Positions 47,372 through 56,632 of a stretch of DNA of 64,000 nucleotides are shown in pieces. The DNA is from Ruminiclostridium cellulolyticum H10. Lineage in GTDB: Bacteria > Bacillota > Clostridia > Acetivibrionales > DSM-1351. The notes below the pieces were generated by a model that was not told where the DNA came from, ran no database searches, and saw nothing but the letters and a program-made list of their open reading frames with translations. The DNA is taken from contig NC_011898.1 in assembly GCF_000022065.1 (NCBI RefSeq), positions 1,014,001 to 1,078,000 of the forward strand. The letters run 5' to 3'. The first letter of the stretch is position 1. Every line of letters begins with the position of its first letter. A program made the translations under genes and the position numbers.

Positions 47372-48409
47372 TTAAAAGTGATAATTCATTTTTGGTTCAA
47401 TAATGTCATAAGTACGGTAAAAATCGCGGGTTTCTTCGTCCTTTGTAACTGCCGAACGGTTCTTTTGAAGAAGGTCAACAATATTATATAGATCAATCCA
47501 GATTTCATTGTTGCTTTCTTTTTGAGATTCATCGAAAATAAGCTGCATACCGAAGTGAAGATGTGGTGTGGAAATGTTGTTAACATTTTCACGTGTACTA
47601 TAGCCTGTCATTCCAAGATATCCGATAACATCTCCAGCCTTAACTATCTTTCCTTCATAGAGATCCCCATGAAACGGCCTGTCTTTTCTCAAATGTGCAT
47701 AATAATAGTATCTTTTCTGGTCAAAGCTACGGATACCTATTCTCCACCCTCCGTACATATTCCATCCCATTGCTTCCACGATACCGGATTCAACTGCCAT
47801 AATCGGAGTTCCTATAGAACCCATCAAATCGTTGCCCAGGTGCTTTCTGGTAAAACCAAATGAACGGCCGGTACCAAAATCATCATAATGGCTGAAACCG
47901 TAACCTCTGGCAATAGGTGAAAAGACTTTTAAACCGTATTTCTTCTGCCAGATTGTTTTATCGCTGTTATCAGGGTCTTTTACCTGAATGTCATATTCAC
48001 CTACAAAGTTACCCAGGATTGCATCATATGCCTGATAAAAATAGTTGTAATGCTTCATATTTGCGGTCAGCTGTTCCATTGTCTGCCCCTGATTCAGTTT
48101 GGCTTCAAGTTCATCCAGATCCTTTGATTTGTACATCTTGAAGTTACCGCCGTATCTGGTTGCAAGGTATGCTAACATTTCAACCCAGTGAAGCTGTACA
48201 GGTTTCTCATGAGACTTCACATCCATGCTTAATGCCTTCTCCATTGCCTCATAGGGTACATTATATTCAACCCATTTTATATAACCCTCGTTACTTACCG
48301 ATAACACCTGACCCGTATTGTCCCTCAATAGGATTGCAGTAGATCCGGCAAGAATACAAACTATTAAACCGAAACACACTATTATTTTAAAAAACTTGGT
48401 TCTAGCCAA
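47372..48409 (-). CDS. M23-family metallopeptidase-like protein
   Basis: 345 residues with an N-terminal membrane segment (~8-27). The M23 (LytM) fold motifs are HLGNDLMG (HxxxD) near residue 197 and HLHFGM near 288, so the zinc ligands are present. A TTG start is used, with AAGAGGTGA about 7 bases upstream. The N-terminal half has no named domain. Such enzymes cleave peptidoglycan cross-bridges in cell-wall remodelling or sporulation. It forms a pair with the deacetylase gene downstream. Confidence 0.8.
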   Translation of the reverse strand: MARTKFFKIIVCFGLIVCILAGSTAILLRDNTGQVLSVSNEGYIKWVEYNVPYEAMEKALSMDVKSHEKPVQLHWVEMLAYLATRYGGNFKMYKSKDLDELEAKLNQGQTMEQLTANMKHYNYFYQAYDAILGNFVGEYDIQVKDPDNSDKTIWQKKYGLKVFSPIARGYGFSHYDDFGTGRSFGFTRKHLGNDLMGSIGTPIMAVESGIVEAMGWNMYGGWRIGIRSFDQKRYYYYAHLRKDRPFHGDLYEGKIVKAGDVIGYLGMTGYSTRENVNNISTPHLHFGMQLIFDESQKESNNEIWIDLYNIVDLLQKNRSAVTKDEETRDFYRTYDIIEPKMNYHF

Positions 48410-48636
48410 ATAAAGTCACCTCTTAACCGTTTTATGAAAGACAAGTTTCTACTATTTAAATCTATGCAGTACAAACTCAACATATCCTAGTAATTTTATT
48501 AGCAATGAGGCAACTTTATAAAACTCATTAACTTATTACTTTACTTTATTAAAGTTATGAAGTAGAATATTATGTAGATGAAAGTCTAAATAGAGAGAAA
48601 AATAAAAACACATTTTATTTGAAGGGATTGGTATTT

Positions 48637-49491
48637 GTGGGAAAAGGTAGGATAATCAAAGCTCTGGCTGCTGCCATGGCATTGACGTTTTTAGTTGCAG
48701 GGTGTGGGGCCTCGGGTGATTCTTCAAAAAGTTCGGGCACAGCTGCTTCAAGCAATATAGCTGTAGATGAGTCATGGGACAAGGTTAAGGAAAAGGGTGA
48801 GCTTGTAATGGGCTTGGATGAAAATTTTCCTCCTATGGGATTTAGAGATGAAGATAATAATATAGTAGGATATGATTTAGACCTTGCAAAGGAAGTTGCA
48901 TCACGGTTAGGTGTCAAACTTAAGGTTCAGCCTATTAACTGGGATTCAAAGGATCAGGAGCTGAATACCGGAAACATTGATTGTATATGGAATGGTTTTT
49001 CCATAAACGAAGAAAGAAAAGAGAATATACTTTTTTCGGACCCATACATGAAGAATAATCAGGTAGTTGTTGTAATGGCTGATTCAGAATACAATACTTT
49101 TGGCGATCTTAAAGGTAAGTCTGTTTCGCTTCAGGCACAGTCAAGTGCTTCCGACGCACTTGCTAAAAATGCAGAATTTAAAAATTCACTTAAAGATGTA
49201 ATAGAACTAAAAGATAACACTCTTTGTCTAATGGACCTTAAAACAGGCAATACCGATGCAGTTGTAATGGATGAAGTTGTAGCAAGATATCAGATTCAGA
49301 TGAATAGTGAAAAATATAGGATGTTGGGTGAATCACTGGCTGCCGAAGAGTATGGAGTAGGTTTTAGAAAAGGTGATGTTAAGTTGATGACAAAGGTGAA
49401 TGACACCCTCAAGGAAATGGCCAAAGATGGCAAGATAACTGAAATATCAAACAAATGGTTTGGTAAGGATATATCTATTGTAGAAAAGTAA
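48637..49491 (+). CDS. polar amino acid ABC transporter substrate-binding lipoprotein
   Basis: About 284 residues. The GTG at 48637 is preferred over the TTG codons at 48619 and 48628, since AAGGGA at 48622-48627 is 9 bases upstream of it. A signal peptide ends in lipobox LVAGCG. The mature part has family 3 solute-binding features (DENFPPMGFRDEDNNIVGYDLDLAKEV). Its permease and ATPase follow. The exact amino acid cannot be told. Confidence 0.9.
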   Translation: MGKGRIIKALAAAMALTFLVAGCGASGDSSKSSGTAASSNIAVDESWDKVKEKGELVMGLDENFPPMGFRDEDNNIVGYDLDLAKEVASRLGVKLKVQPINWDSKDQELNTGNIDCIWNGFSINEERKENILFSDPYMKNNQVVVVMADSEYNTFGDLKGKSVSLQAQSSASDALAKNAEFKNSLKDVIELKDNTLCLMDLKTGNTDAVVMDEVVARYQIQMNSEKYRMLGESLAAEEYGVGFRKGDVKLMTKVNDTLKEMAKDGKITEISNKWFGKDISIVEK

Positions 49492-49534
49492 AATTGTTTA
49501 TTATAACAATTGACTATATGAATAAAAATCTTAA

Positions 49535-49567
49535 GGGCTGATATCTTATGTATCGGCCCATTTTTTT
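49535..49567 (+). terminator. internal terminator between binding protein and permease
   Basis: A 9-base-arm hairpin with one G-T pair, followed by TTTTTTT. Because it lies inside the importer operon, it probably lets only part of transcription reach the permease and ATPase, giving excess binding protein. Confidence 0.6.
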
Positions 49568-49677
49568 GGTGAATAGTTGCAAAATGGCAACAAATAATGC
49601 ATTATATTATGTAGAAATATGTAGAAAATTATAATACAGTATCATATATAAACGATTTATAGAGAGGGGATTTATCA

Positions 49678-50310
49678 GTGAAGCTGGTATTATTATTATT
49701 GGAGGGAATGGTAGTTTCTTTGCAGATATTTGCACTTACGCTTATATTTGCAATACCTTTAGGGCTTGTTATTTCCTTTGGGAGAAGGGCAAAACACATA
49801 ATTATTAGCGGAGTAACAAGTATTTATATCTCAATAATGAGAGGAACGCCATTAATACTGCAGCTGCTGGTTGTCTATTTTGCACCTTCTTATGTATTTG
49901 ATGCAAAAGTTGGTAGATTTACGGCTGCCGTTATTGCATTTATACTCAATTATGCGGCTTATTTTGCTGAAATATTCAGAGGCGGAATAGAGTCTATACC
50001 CAAAGGACAATATGAAGCGGGAGAAGTTCTGGGATTTACAAAACTACAGGTATTTTTTAAGATAATTCTGCCGCAGGTGATAAAAAGGGTATTACCTCCT
50101 ATCAGTAATGAAGTAATAACCCTTGTCAAGGATACTGCACTTGTAACAGTAATCGGTGTAGAGGAAATGTTCAGGATTGCCCAGAATGCTTCAAGCAGGG
50201 TATCATCGGTGCGACCGTTATTTGTTGCCGGAGCCTTCTATTATGTAATGAATCTTATTGTGGCTCAGGTGTTTACATTTGCGGAGAAAAAGCTTAATTA
50301 CTATAGATAG
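49678..50310 (+). CDS. polar amino acid ABC transporter permease
   Basis: 210 residues with a GTG start at 49678 and a GAGAGGGG site upstream. Several hydrophobic helices and the HisM/GlnP-type coupling motif ([19 protein letters not shown]) identify it. It works with the binding protein and ATPase on either side; since only one permease gene is present, a homodimer is expected. Confidence 0.9.
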   Translation: MKLVLLLLEGMVVSLQIFALTLIFAIPLGLVISFGRRAKHIIISGVTSIYISIMRGTPLILQLLVVYFAPSYVFDAKVGRFTAAVIAFILNYAAYFAEIFRGGIESIPKGQYEAGEVLGFTKLQVFFKIILPQVIKRVLPPISNEVITLVKDTALVTVIGVEEMFRIAQNASSRVSSVRPLFVAGAFYYVMNLIVAQVFTFAEKKLNYYR

Positions 50311-50338
50311 CAAAAAGGGATTTATCCGGAGGGAATAT

Positions 50339-51100
50339 ATGAAAATGATACAAGCAACAGATATATATAAAAGTTTTGACGATAATCTCGTACTTTCAGG
50401 TATCTCATTTGAAGTAAATAAAGGCGAGGTTGTTGCTGTAATAGGGCCGTCAGGTTCTGGAAAAAGTACACTGCTCAGGTGTATAAATCTTTTGGAAAAA
50501 GTAGATAAGGGTTCAATTACCGTAGAAGATGATGTAATGGTTTCTACCAATGCACAAGGCAGGGCCGTCTATGCAGAAAAAAAGAAGCTGAGGGAGATTC
50601 GTTTAAAAATAGGTCTGGTTTTTCAGAACTTCAATCTTTTTCCACATTACAATGTATTGGATAACATTACTGCCGCACCTGTAAGTGTCGCAGGCGTTAG
50701 TAAGGCAGATGCTAAAAAAACCGCCATGGAGCTACTTGTAAAGATGGGGCTTGAAGACAAAGCAAACGCATATCCATGCAATCTGTCAGGAGGTCAATGT
50801 CAGAGAGCAGCTATAGCAAGGGCACTTGCACTAAAACCAGATGTTCTGTTTTTTGATGAGCCTACGTCTGCCCTTGATCCTCAGCTCACAAACGAAGTTC
50901 TTAAAGTTATCAGGCAGCTTGCAGAAGAACATATGACAATGGTGGTTGTGACCCATGAAATGAATTTTGCACGGGAAGTTGCAGACAGGATTATTTTTAT
51001 GGACGGCGGTATTATTGTAGAGGAAGGGAAGCCGGAGGATATTTTTGATAATCCTAAGAACGAAAGAACCAGAGCATTCATAAGCGGTTTCAGTGAATAA
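50339..51100 (+). CDS. polar amino acid ABC transporter ATPase
   Basis: About 253 residues; the start at 50339 ([13 protein letters not shown]) is set by GGAGGG at 50328-50333, although the frame is open from 50258. Walker [10 protein letters not shown], signature LSGGQCQRA and Walker [14 protein letters not shown] are all intact. GlnQ-type. Confidence 0.92.
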   Translation: MKMIQATDIYKSFDDNLVLSGISFEVNKGEVVAVIGPSGSGKSTLLRCINLLEKVDKGSITVEDDVMVSTNAQGRAVYAEKKKLREIRLKIGLVFQNFNLFPHYNVLDNITAAPVSVAGVSKADAKKTAMELLVKMGLEDKANAYPCNLSGGQCQRAAIARALALKPDVLFFDEPTSALDPQLTNEVLKVIRQLAEEHMTMVVVTHEMNFAREVADRIIFMDGGIIVEEGKPEDIFDNPKNERTRAFISGFSE

Positions 51101-51120
51101 AAGACATGCAGTTACAAAAA

Positions 51121-51157
51121 AGCAGCGGCACTAATCATATAGTGCAGCTGCTTTTTT
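51121..51157 (+). terminator. terminator of the amino acid importer operon
   Basis: The stem AGCAGC plus GGCACTA pairs with TAGTGC and GCTGCT, followed directly by a run of T (51151-51157). It is 20 bases past the ATPase stop. Confidence 0.8.
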
Positions 51158-51221
51158 TGACGGTAAAAACTCCTCATTTAAGCCTGTGTTGTATATTTAT
51201 GCAAAAAAAAGTTAGATTTTA

Positions 51222-51250
51222 TTGACATAGATAATATAATATGATATACA
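51222..51250 (+). promoter_or_regulatory. promoter of the regulator/polyamine importer operon
   Basis: TTGACA (51222-51227), a 17-base spacer and TATACA (51245-51250): a near-consensus sigma-70 promoter. Confidence 0.7.
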
Positions 51251-51269
51251 TTTATTTGTTGTTTAATTG

Positions 51270-51290
51270 AAGTAAACAAAAAGTTTACTT
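51270..51290. promoter_or_regulatory. palindromic operator upstream of the XRE-cupin gene
   Basis: A perfect 8-base inverted repeat, AAGTAAAC and GTTTACTT around AAAAA, lying between the -10 box and the start codon. Its position suits autoregulation by the XRE-cupin protein. Confidence 0.6.
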
Positions 51291-51310
51291 ATGCTAAATG
51301 AGGAATGTCA

Positions 51311-51850
51311 ATGAAAATCGGTGAAAAAATAAAACAGCTAAGAGTAAAAAATGGTCTTACACAAGAAGAACTTGCCGGAAGGTGTGAATTATCAAAAGGC
51401 TTTATATCACAGCTTGAGAGAGATCTGACTTCTCCGTCAATTGCTACTTTGATGGATATTCTTGAATCGCTGGGAACCAATATAAAGGACTTCTTTAATG
51501 AATCTGTCAATGAAAAGGTTGTCTTTAAAAAAGATGATGTTTTTACCAAAGAAGATAGAGATTTGGGCTATGTAATACATTGGCTTGTTTCAAATGCCCA
51601 GAAAAATACCATGGAGCCTATTCTTATGAAACTGGACCCAGGAGGCAGTTCAGAGCTGGATAACCCACATGACGGTGAGGAATTCGGGTATGTTGTCAGC
51701 GGCGGTGTAATTGTTTTTCTGGGTGCACAGAAATACAAGGTAAAAAAAGGCGAATGTTTCTACTTTAAACCTGTTACAATCCATAAAATAGTTAATGCCG
51801 TTAAGAGTCAGTCCGTTATTCTATGGGTATCATCACCGCCTAGTTTTTAA
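51311..51850 (+). CDS. XRE-family regulator with cupin domain
   Basis: 179 residues. The start is Met at 51311, since GAGGA (51300-51304) directly abuts the alternative ATG at 51305. Residues ~2-60 form a helix-turn-helix (LTQEELAGRCELSKGFISQLERD) and ~100-175 a cupin fold (HDGEEFGYVVSGGV, KKGECFYFKP). Regulators of this build, such as PuuR, control polyamine genes, and the next four genes encode a spermidine/putrescine importer. It likely binds the palindrome just upstream and senses a polyamine or related ligand through the cupin. Confidence 0.85.
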   Translation: MKIGEKIKQLRVKNGLTQEELAGRCELSKGFISQLERDLTSPSIATLMDILESLGTNIKDFFNESVNEKVVFKKDDVFTKEDRDLGYVIHWLVSNAQKNTMEPILMKLDPGGSSELDNPHDGEEFGYVVSGGVIVFLGAQKYKVKKGECFYFKPVTIHKIVNAVKSQSVILWVSSPPSF

Positions 51851-51888
51851 GGTGGTAGTTAGTGAGTATCAATTGTTGGAGGAAAAGA

Positions 51889-52935
51889 ATGAGCGAAAAT
51901 CAACCAATTATATTACTAAAGGATGTTAAAAAAAGTTTTGATGATAGTCAAGTACTCAACAGTATCAATTTATATATACTAAAAAATGAGTTCATTACAT
52001 TTCTTGGACCAAGTGGCTGCGGAAAGACAACCACTCTTAGAATAATAGGTGGGTTTGAAAAGCCTGACAGCGGAGATGTCTTTTTTGAAGGCAAAAGGAT
52101 TAATGATCTTCCTCCATATCAAAGAAAGGTCAACACTGTCTTTCAGAAATATGCACTTTTCCCTCATATGAATGTGTATGAGAATATAGCATTTGGCTTG
52201 AAAATCAAAAAAATGGATAAGTCCACAATAAACAAGAAAGTTGATGAGATGCTGGAGCTTGTAAACCTTAAAGGCTTTCAGAAAAGATCGGTAGAATTAT
52301 TATCAGGGGGACAGCAGCAGAGAGTTGCCATTGCAAGGGCCCTTGTTAATCAACCGGAGGTTTTATTGCTTGACGAGCCACTTGGAGCATTGGATCTTAA
52401 ACTTCGTAAAGAGATGCAGATAGAGTTAAAAAACATACATAAACAGACGGGGATAACCTTTGTGTATGTAACACATGATCAGGAAGAAGCCCTTACAATG
52501 TCGGACACAATAGTAGTTATGAATTCAGGCAGCATACAGCAGATAGGCACACCTCAAATGATTTACAACGAGCCTAAGAATGCATTTGTAGCTGATTTTA
52601 TAGGCGAAAGCAATATTATAAAGGGCAGGATGATTAAGGATTATACCGTTGAATTTGCAAACAGGGTTTTTGAATGTCTTGATAAAGGTTTTTCTGAAAA
52701 TGAGGAAATAGATGTGGTAGTACGTCCTGAGGATATTAAGCTTGTTAGTGAGGAAAAAGGTATGATATCAGGAATTGTAAGGTCGGTTACCTTCAAAGGG
52801 GTTCACTATGAAATGCTTGTGGAGGGACAGGATTATGTCTGGACAATACAGAGCACTCAAATGGTCGAAGCGGGGTCAAGAGTAGGTATTGTAATGAATC
52901 CCAACGATATTCATATTATGAAAAGGATGGGCTGA
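51889..52935 (+). CDS. potA: spermidine/putrescine ABC transporter ATPase
   Basis: 348 residues from ATG 51889 (GGAGG at 51878-51882); GTG 51862 is a possible longer start. Walker [10 protein letters not shown], signature LSGGQQQRV, Walker [13 protein letters not shown], and a C-terminal TOBE-like regulatory domain (~265-348), as in PotA. It is the first of potA-potB-potC-potD, immediately after the XRE-cupin gene. It powers polyamine uptake. Confidence 0.9.
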   Translation: MSENQPIILLKDVKKSFDDSQVLNSINLYILKNEFITFLGPSGCGKTTTLRIIGGFEKPDSGDVFFEGKRINDLPPYQRKVNTVFQKYALFPHMNVYENIAFGLKIKKMDKSTINKKVDEMLELVNLKGFQKRSVELLSGGQQQRVAIARALVNQPEVLLLDEPLGALDLKLRKEMQIELKNIHKQTGITFVYVTHDQEEALTMSDTIVVMNSGSIQQIGTPQMIYNEPKNAFVADFIGESNIIKGRMIKDYTVEFANRVFECLDKGFSENEEIDVVVRPEDIKLVSEEKGMISGIVRSVTFKGVHYEMLVEGQDYVWTIQSTQMVEAGSRVGIVMNPNDIHIMKRMG

Positions 52936-52937
52936 TA

Positions 52938-53765
52938 ATGAAAAAGAAGTGGTTGTCTTATCCATACCTTGTATGGATGGCTATTTTTATAGTTATACCT
53001 TCATTGCTTATCCTTTTCTATGCATTTACAGTAAAGGATGATCAGGGCTTCAGGTTTTCCCTGGAGAACTTTTACAGATTTTGTAATCCTATATTTTTCA
53101 GTGTTTTGTTTAAGTCTCTATGGCTGGCACTGCTCAGTACTTTTGTGTGCCTTATTGTAGGCTACCCTGTTGCTCTTATACTTTCAAGCAAAGAGTACAG
53201 TAAAAAAACAACCATGTCCCTGCTCTTTATAATCCCCATGTGGATGAATTTTTTGCTGCGTACATATGCATGGCTTACATTGTTGGAAAAAAATGGAATA
53301 ATAAACTCTGTACTTTCATTTTTCCATCTGCCGACGATTAATATTCTGTATACAAATGGGGCTGTTATACTTGGTATGGTTTATAATTTTCTTCCGTTTA
53401 TGATACTACCCATATATACAGTGCTTATGAAAATAGACAACAAGCTGGTAGAGGCTGCACAGGATCTAGGGGGAAACTGGCTCACTGTCTTCAAGAGAGT
53501 AATTCTGCCCCTTAGTTTGCCGGGAGTTATGTCAGGGCTGACAATGGTATTTATGCCGGCAGTTACAACCTTTGTGATATCCAAGCTTCTTGGTGGAGCA
53601 CAGTATACGCTTATAGGAAATCTCATTGAGAGACAGTTCCTGACGGTGTACGACTGGAACTTTGGTGCGGCTATTTCAATTATAATGATGATATTCATAT
53701 TAATAAGCATTGCAATTATGTCCAGATTTGATGAGGACAAGGGAGGAGGAGCAGCACTATGGTAA
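52938..53765 (+). CDS. potB: spermidine/putrescine ABC transporter permease
   Basis: 275 residues with about six transmembrane helices and the coupling motif KLVEAAQDLGGNWLTVFKRV. It starts 3 bases after potA ends and overlaps the next permease by 7 bases. Family features and gene order match PotB. Confidence 0.9.
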   Translation: MKKKWLSYPYLVWMAIFIVIPSLLILFYAFTVKDDQGFRFSLENFYRFCNPIFFSVLFKSLWLALLSTFVCLIVGYPVALILSSKEYSKKTTMSLLFIIPMWMNFLLRTYAWLTLLEKNGIINSVLSFFHLPTINILYTNGAVILGMVYNFLPFMILPIYTVLMKIDNKLVEAAQDLGGNWLTVFKRVILPLSLPGVMSGLTMVFMPAVTTFVISKLLGGAQYTLIGNLIERQFLTVYDWNFGAAISIIMMIFILISIAIMSRFDEDKGGGAALW

Positions 53766-54580
53766 AAAGGGCTTTAATGAAGACATATCTCGGACTGATA
53801 CTGATTTTTATGTATCTTCCGATAGTAGTTCTGATTGCCTTCTCATTCAACAAGTCCAAGTCCAGGGGAAACTGGACCGGATTTACATTCAAATGGTATG
53901 AGGAATTGTTCAAGAATTCCCAAATAAAGGATGCTCTTTACAATACAATCGTAATAGCTCTGCTTTCTTCGGTAATTGCTGTTGTAATAGGGACTTTGGC
54001 TGCTATAGGGATACATAACATGAAGAAAGCCAAAAGAACTGCTGTTATGAATATGACATATCTGCCAGTTTTAAACCCGGACATAGTTACGGGAGTTTCA
54101 CTTATGTTAATGTTTGTTTTCATAGGTACATTTGTCAACCTGAAGCTGGGCTTCTTTACAATGCTTCTGGCACATGTGACATTCAATATACCCTATGTTA
54201 TTTTATGTGTTCTGCCAAAGCTGAAACAGATGAATACAAACTTGTATGAAGCAGCTCTGGATTTGGGAGCAAGCTCTTCATATGCATTTAGAAAAGTTAT
54301 TATTCCTCAGATAATGCCGGGAATAGTGTCGGGATTTCTTATGGCAATAACTCTTTCTGTAGATGATTTTGTCATAAGTTACTTTACTACAGGTTCAGGA
54401 GTTTCAAATCTCTCAATAACCATTTATTCAATGGCAAGAACCGGTGTTAAACCAACTATTAACGCACTATCAACTCTTATGTTTACGGGCGTACTTCTGC
54501 TGCTGGTTATCATCAATATACGTACTGACAAAGAGGAAAAGAAAAAGAAATCTATAAAAATCCATGGTATGGAGGTCTAA
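53759..54580 (+). CDS. potC: spermidine/putrescine ABC transporter permease
   Basis: 273 residues, about six hydrophobic helices and the coupling motif NLYEAALDLGASSSYAFRKV. It overlaps potB by 7 bases and ends 2 bases before potD begins. PotC-type by order and motif. Confidence 0.9.
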   Translation: MVKRALMKTYLGLILIFMYLPIVVLIAFSFNKSKSRGNWTGFTFKWYEELFKNSQIKDALYNTIVIALLSSVIAVVIGTLAAIGIHNMKKAKRTAVMNMTYLPVLNPDIVTGVSLMLMFVFIGTFVNLKLGFFTMLLAHVTFNIPYVILCVLPKLKQMNTNLYEAALDLGASSSYAFRKVIIPQIMPGIVSGFLMAITLSVDDFVISYFTTGSGVSNLSITIYSMARTGVKPTINALSTLMFTGVLLLLVIINIRTDKEEKKKKSIKIHGMEV

Positions 54581-54581
54581 C

Positions 54582-55634
54582 ATGAAAAAAATAATATCAC
54601 GTGTTTTAATGATGGCAGCTACGTTATCTGTCAGTTTTGCTCTGACAGGCTGCGGGGGAGCTTCAAACGACAAAATAACCCTTAAGGTATTCAACTGGGG
54701 TGATTACATAGGAGAGGAGGTAATACAGAAATTCGAAGATAAATATAACATAAATGTTCAATATAGTATATTTACAACAAATGAAGATATGTATGTTAAG
54801 ATGAAGGCAGGCGGTGGTGACTATGATGTTGTTATCCCCTCTGATTACATGATAAAGAAAATGATAAATGAAGGTATGGTTAAGAAAATAGATTTAAACA
54901 ATATACCAAACTACAAGTATATTGACGACAAGTTCAAGAATCTTTCCTTTGATCCCAACAATGAGTACTCTGTTCCTTATATGTGGGGTACTGTAGGAAT
55001 AATTTATAATAAAACAATGGTTAAGGAACCTGTTGACAGCTGGAATATACTGTGGGATAAGAAATATGACAAACAGATATTCATGTTGGACAGCCTTAGG
55101 GATTCTATCGGAGTAACCTTGAAAAAGCTGGGTTATTCCCTTAATACCAAAAACAAGGATGAACTTGAAAGAGCTAAGAACGAATTAATAAAGCAGAAGG
55201 ATATTGTACAGGCGTACGTTGGTGATGAAGTCAAGGATAAGATGATAATGGACGAGGGAGCCATGGCTGTAGTCTGGTCCGGGGATGCAGTATATATGAA
55301 AAGCCAGAACAAGGACCTCGAATATGTAATACCAAAGGAAGGCAGCAATCTGTGGTTTGATTCCATGGTTATACCAAGCAACGCGAAGCACCAGAAGGAA
55401 GCGGAGGACTTTATAAACTTTATGTGTGAAACTGAAATCGCACTTGAGAATACCAATTATATAGGATACTCAACGCCACAAACAGAAGCAAAGAAAAAGG
55501 TTGCTCCTGCATTATTGAAGGATATTACAGCTTATCCAACCGATGAACAAATTAAGAATTGTGAAGTATTCATTGATTTGGACGCTTCTATCAAGGATTA
55601 TGACAAGATATGGACTGAGATTACCTCCAGATAA
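54582..55634 (+). CDS. potD: spermidine/putrescine-binding lipoprotein
   Basis: About 350 residues; ATG 54582 is chosen because GGAGG (54571-54575) lies 6 bases upstream. A signal peptide ends in lipobox LTGCGG. The mature protein starts with LKVFNWGDYIGEEVIQKFE, typical of PotD/PotF polyamine-binding proteins. The next hairpin terminates the operon. Confidence 0.9.
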   Translation: MKKIISRVLMMAATLSVSFALTGCGGASNDKITLKVFNWGDYIGEEVIQKFEDKYNINVQYSIFTTNEDMYVKMKAGGGDYDVVIPSDYMIKKMINEGMVKKIDLNNIPNYKYIDDKFKNLSFDPNNEYSVPYMWGTVGIIYNKTMVKEPVDSWNILWDKKYDKQIFMLDSLRDSIGVTLKKLGYSLNTKNKDELERAKNELIKQKDIVQAYVGDEVKDKMIMDEGAMAVVWSGDAVYMKSQNKDLEYVIPKEGSNLWFDSMVIPSNAKHQKEAEDFINFMCETEIALENTNYIGYSTPQTEAKKKVAPALLKDITAYPTDEQIKNCEVFIDLDASIKDYDKIWTEITSR

Positions 55635-55657
55635 ACAAATATTACCATATAGTATAG

Positions 55658-55699
55658 GGAGCGTCGCTAAACTACTGAAAAAGTAGCTGGCGATGCTCC
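55658..55699 (+). terminator. hairpin terminator of the polyamine importer operon
   Basis: A 42-base hairpin followed by TTTTATTTT, beginning 24 bases past potD. It is nearly identical to the hairpin at 44432-44473 read on the - strand. Confidence 0.8.
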
Positions 55700-55855
55700 T
55701 TTTATTTTGCCGTGAACATGCTTATTGTGTAGTAACTCTGTTTTACCGTTATACCGTATCTACTATATTTATCATATGAATAGTTTTTGGCAATATTGCA
55801 TAAATTGCTTTTCAGAGGAAACAATATACTTTAAATTCTATATAAGGAGGACTTC

Positions 55856-56440
55856 ATGGGAAAGTTATCAGGTACAAGAACTTCTGAAAACCTTGCAAGG
55901 GCCTTTGCGGGAGAATCGCAGGCAAAAAACAGGTATACATTTTATGCGAAGTATGCGAAGAAAGAGGGACACGAAGTTATCGAACAGGAGTTTACACAAA
56001 TAATAAAAAACGAGGAAGCTCATGCAAAGGTATTCTATGATTTGCTTATTAACGGGATGGGGCCAGATGAGAGCAATGTTAATGTAGACGCTGGATATCC
56101 ATTCGAACTGGGAGATACACTTGCAAATCTAAAAGCGGCTGCACAAGGAGAACATGAAGAAAATTCAAAAGTATACCCTGCTTTTGCTGATGTTGCCAAG
56201 GAAGAGGGGTTTCCCCAAGTAGAAGCAGCTTTCAGAATGATAGCAAAAATCGAAGGAGAGCATGAGAAAAAATTTAACCAAATGGCCGCAGACCTTGAAA
56301 ATCAGACATTATACAAAAAGGCAACGGCTGTTAAGTGGATTTGTACAAACTGCGGACACATACATGAGGGTACAGAAGCACCGGGAATCTGTCCTGTATG
56401 TAAATATCCTCAGGGCTGGTTTCAGGTAGTACCATCATAA
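55856..56440 (+). CDS. rbr: rubrerythrin
   Basis: 194 residues: an N-terminal four-helix diiron domain with the iron-binding Glu/His pattern (GESQAKNRY, EEAHAKVF, GEHEENSKVY, EGEHEKKF) and a C-terminal rubredoxin-like domain with two CxxC pairs (CTNCGH, CPVCKY). It reduces hydrogen peroxide in anaerobes, using electrons from rubredoxin-type partners. The start follows AGGAGG. It is a single-gene unit. Confidence 0.95.
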   Translation: MGKLSGTRTSENLARAFAGESQAKNRYTFYAKYAKKEGHEVIEQEFTQIIKNEEAHAKVFYDLLINGMGPDESNVNVDAGYPFELGDTLANLKAAAQGEHEENSKVYPAFADVAKEEGFPQVEAAFRMIAKIEGEHEKKFNQMAADLENQTLYKKATAVKWICTNCGHIHEGTEAPGICPVCKYPQGWFQVVPS

Positions 56441-56632
56441 AAGAATTAAGTTAATAAATTAACAAACTTATGTATTCTTCATTAATATTAAGTTAAAAAG
56501 AGTAAACGAGGGAAAATTGTGCTAAATTACAGATAGTGATCGTTGTTTTTTTAACAATCTAGTTTTATATTAGTGACATAGGGTATAAATTAATTAAATC
56601 AAATATACCAATACAAACGGGAGGTAGAGGAT

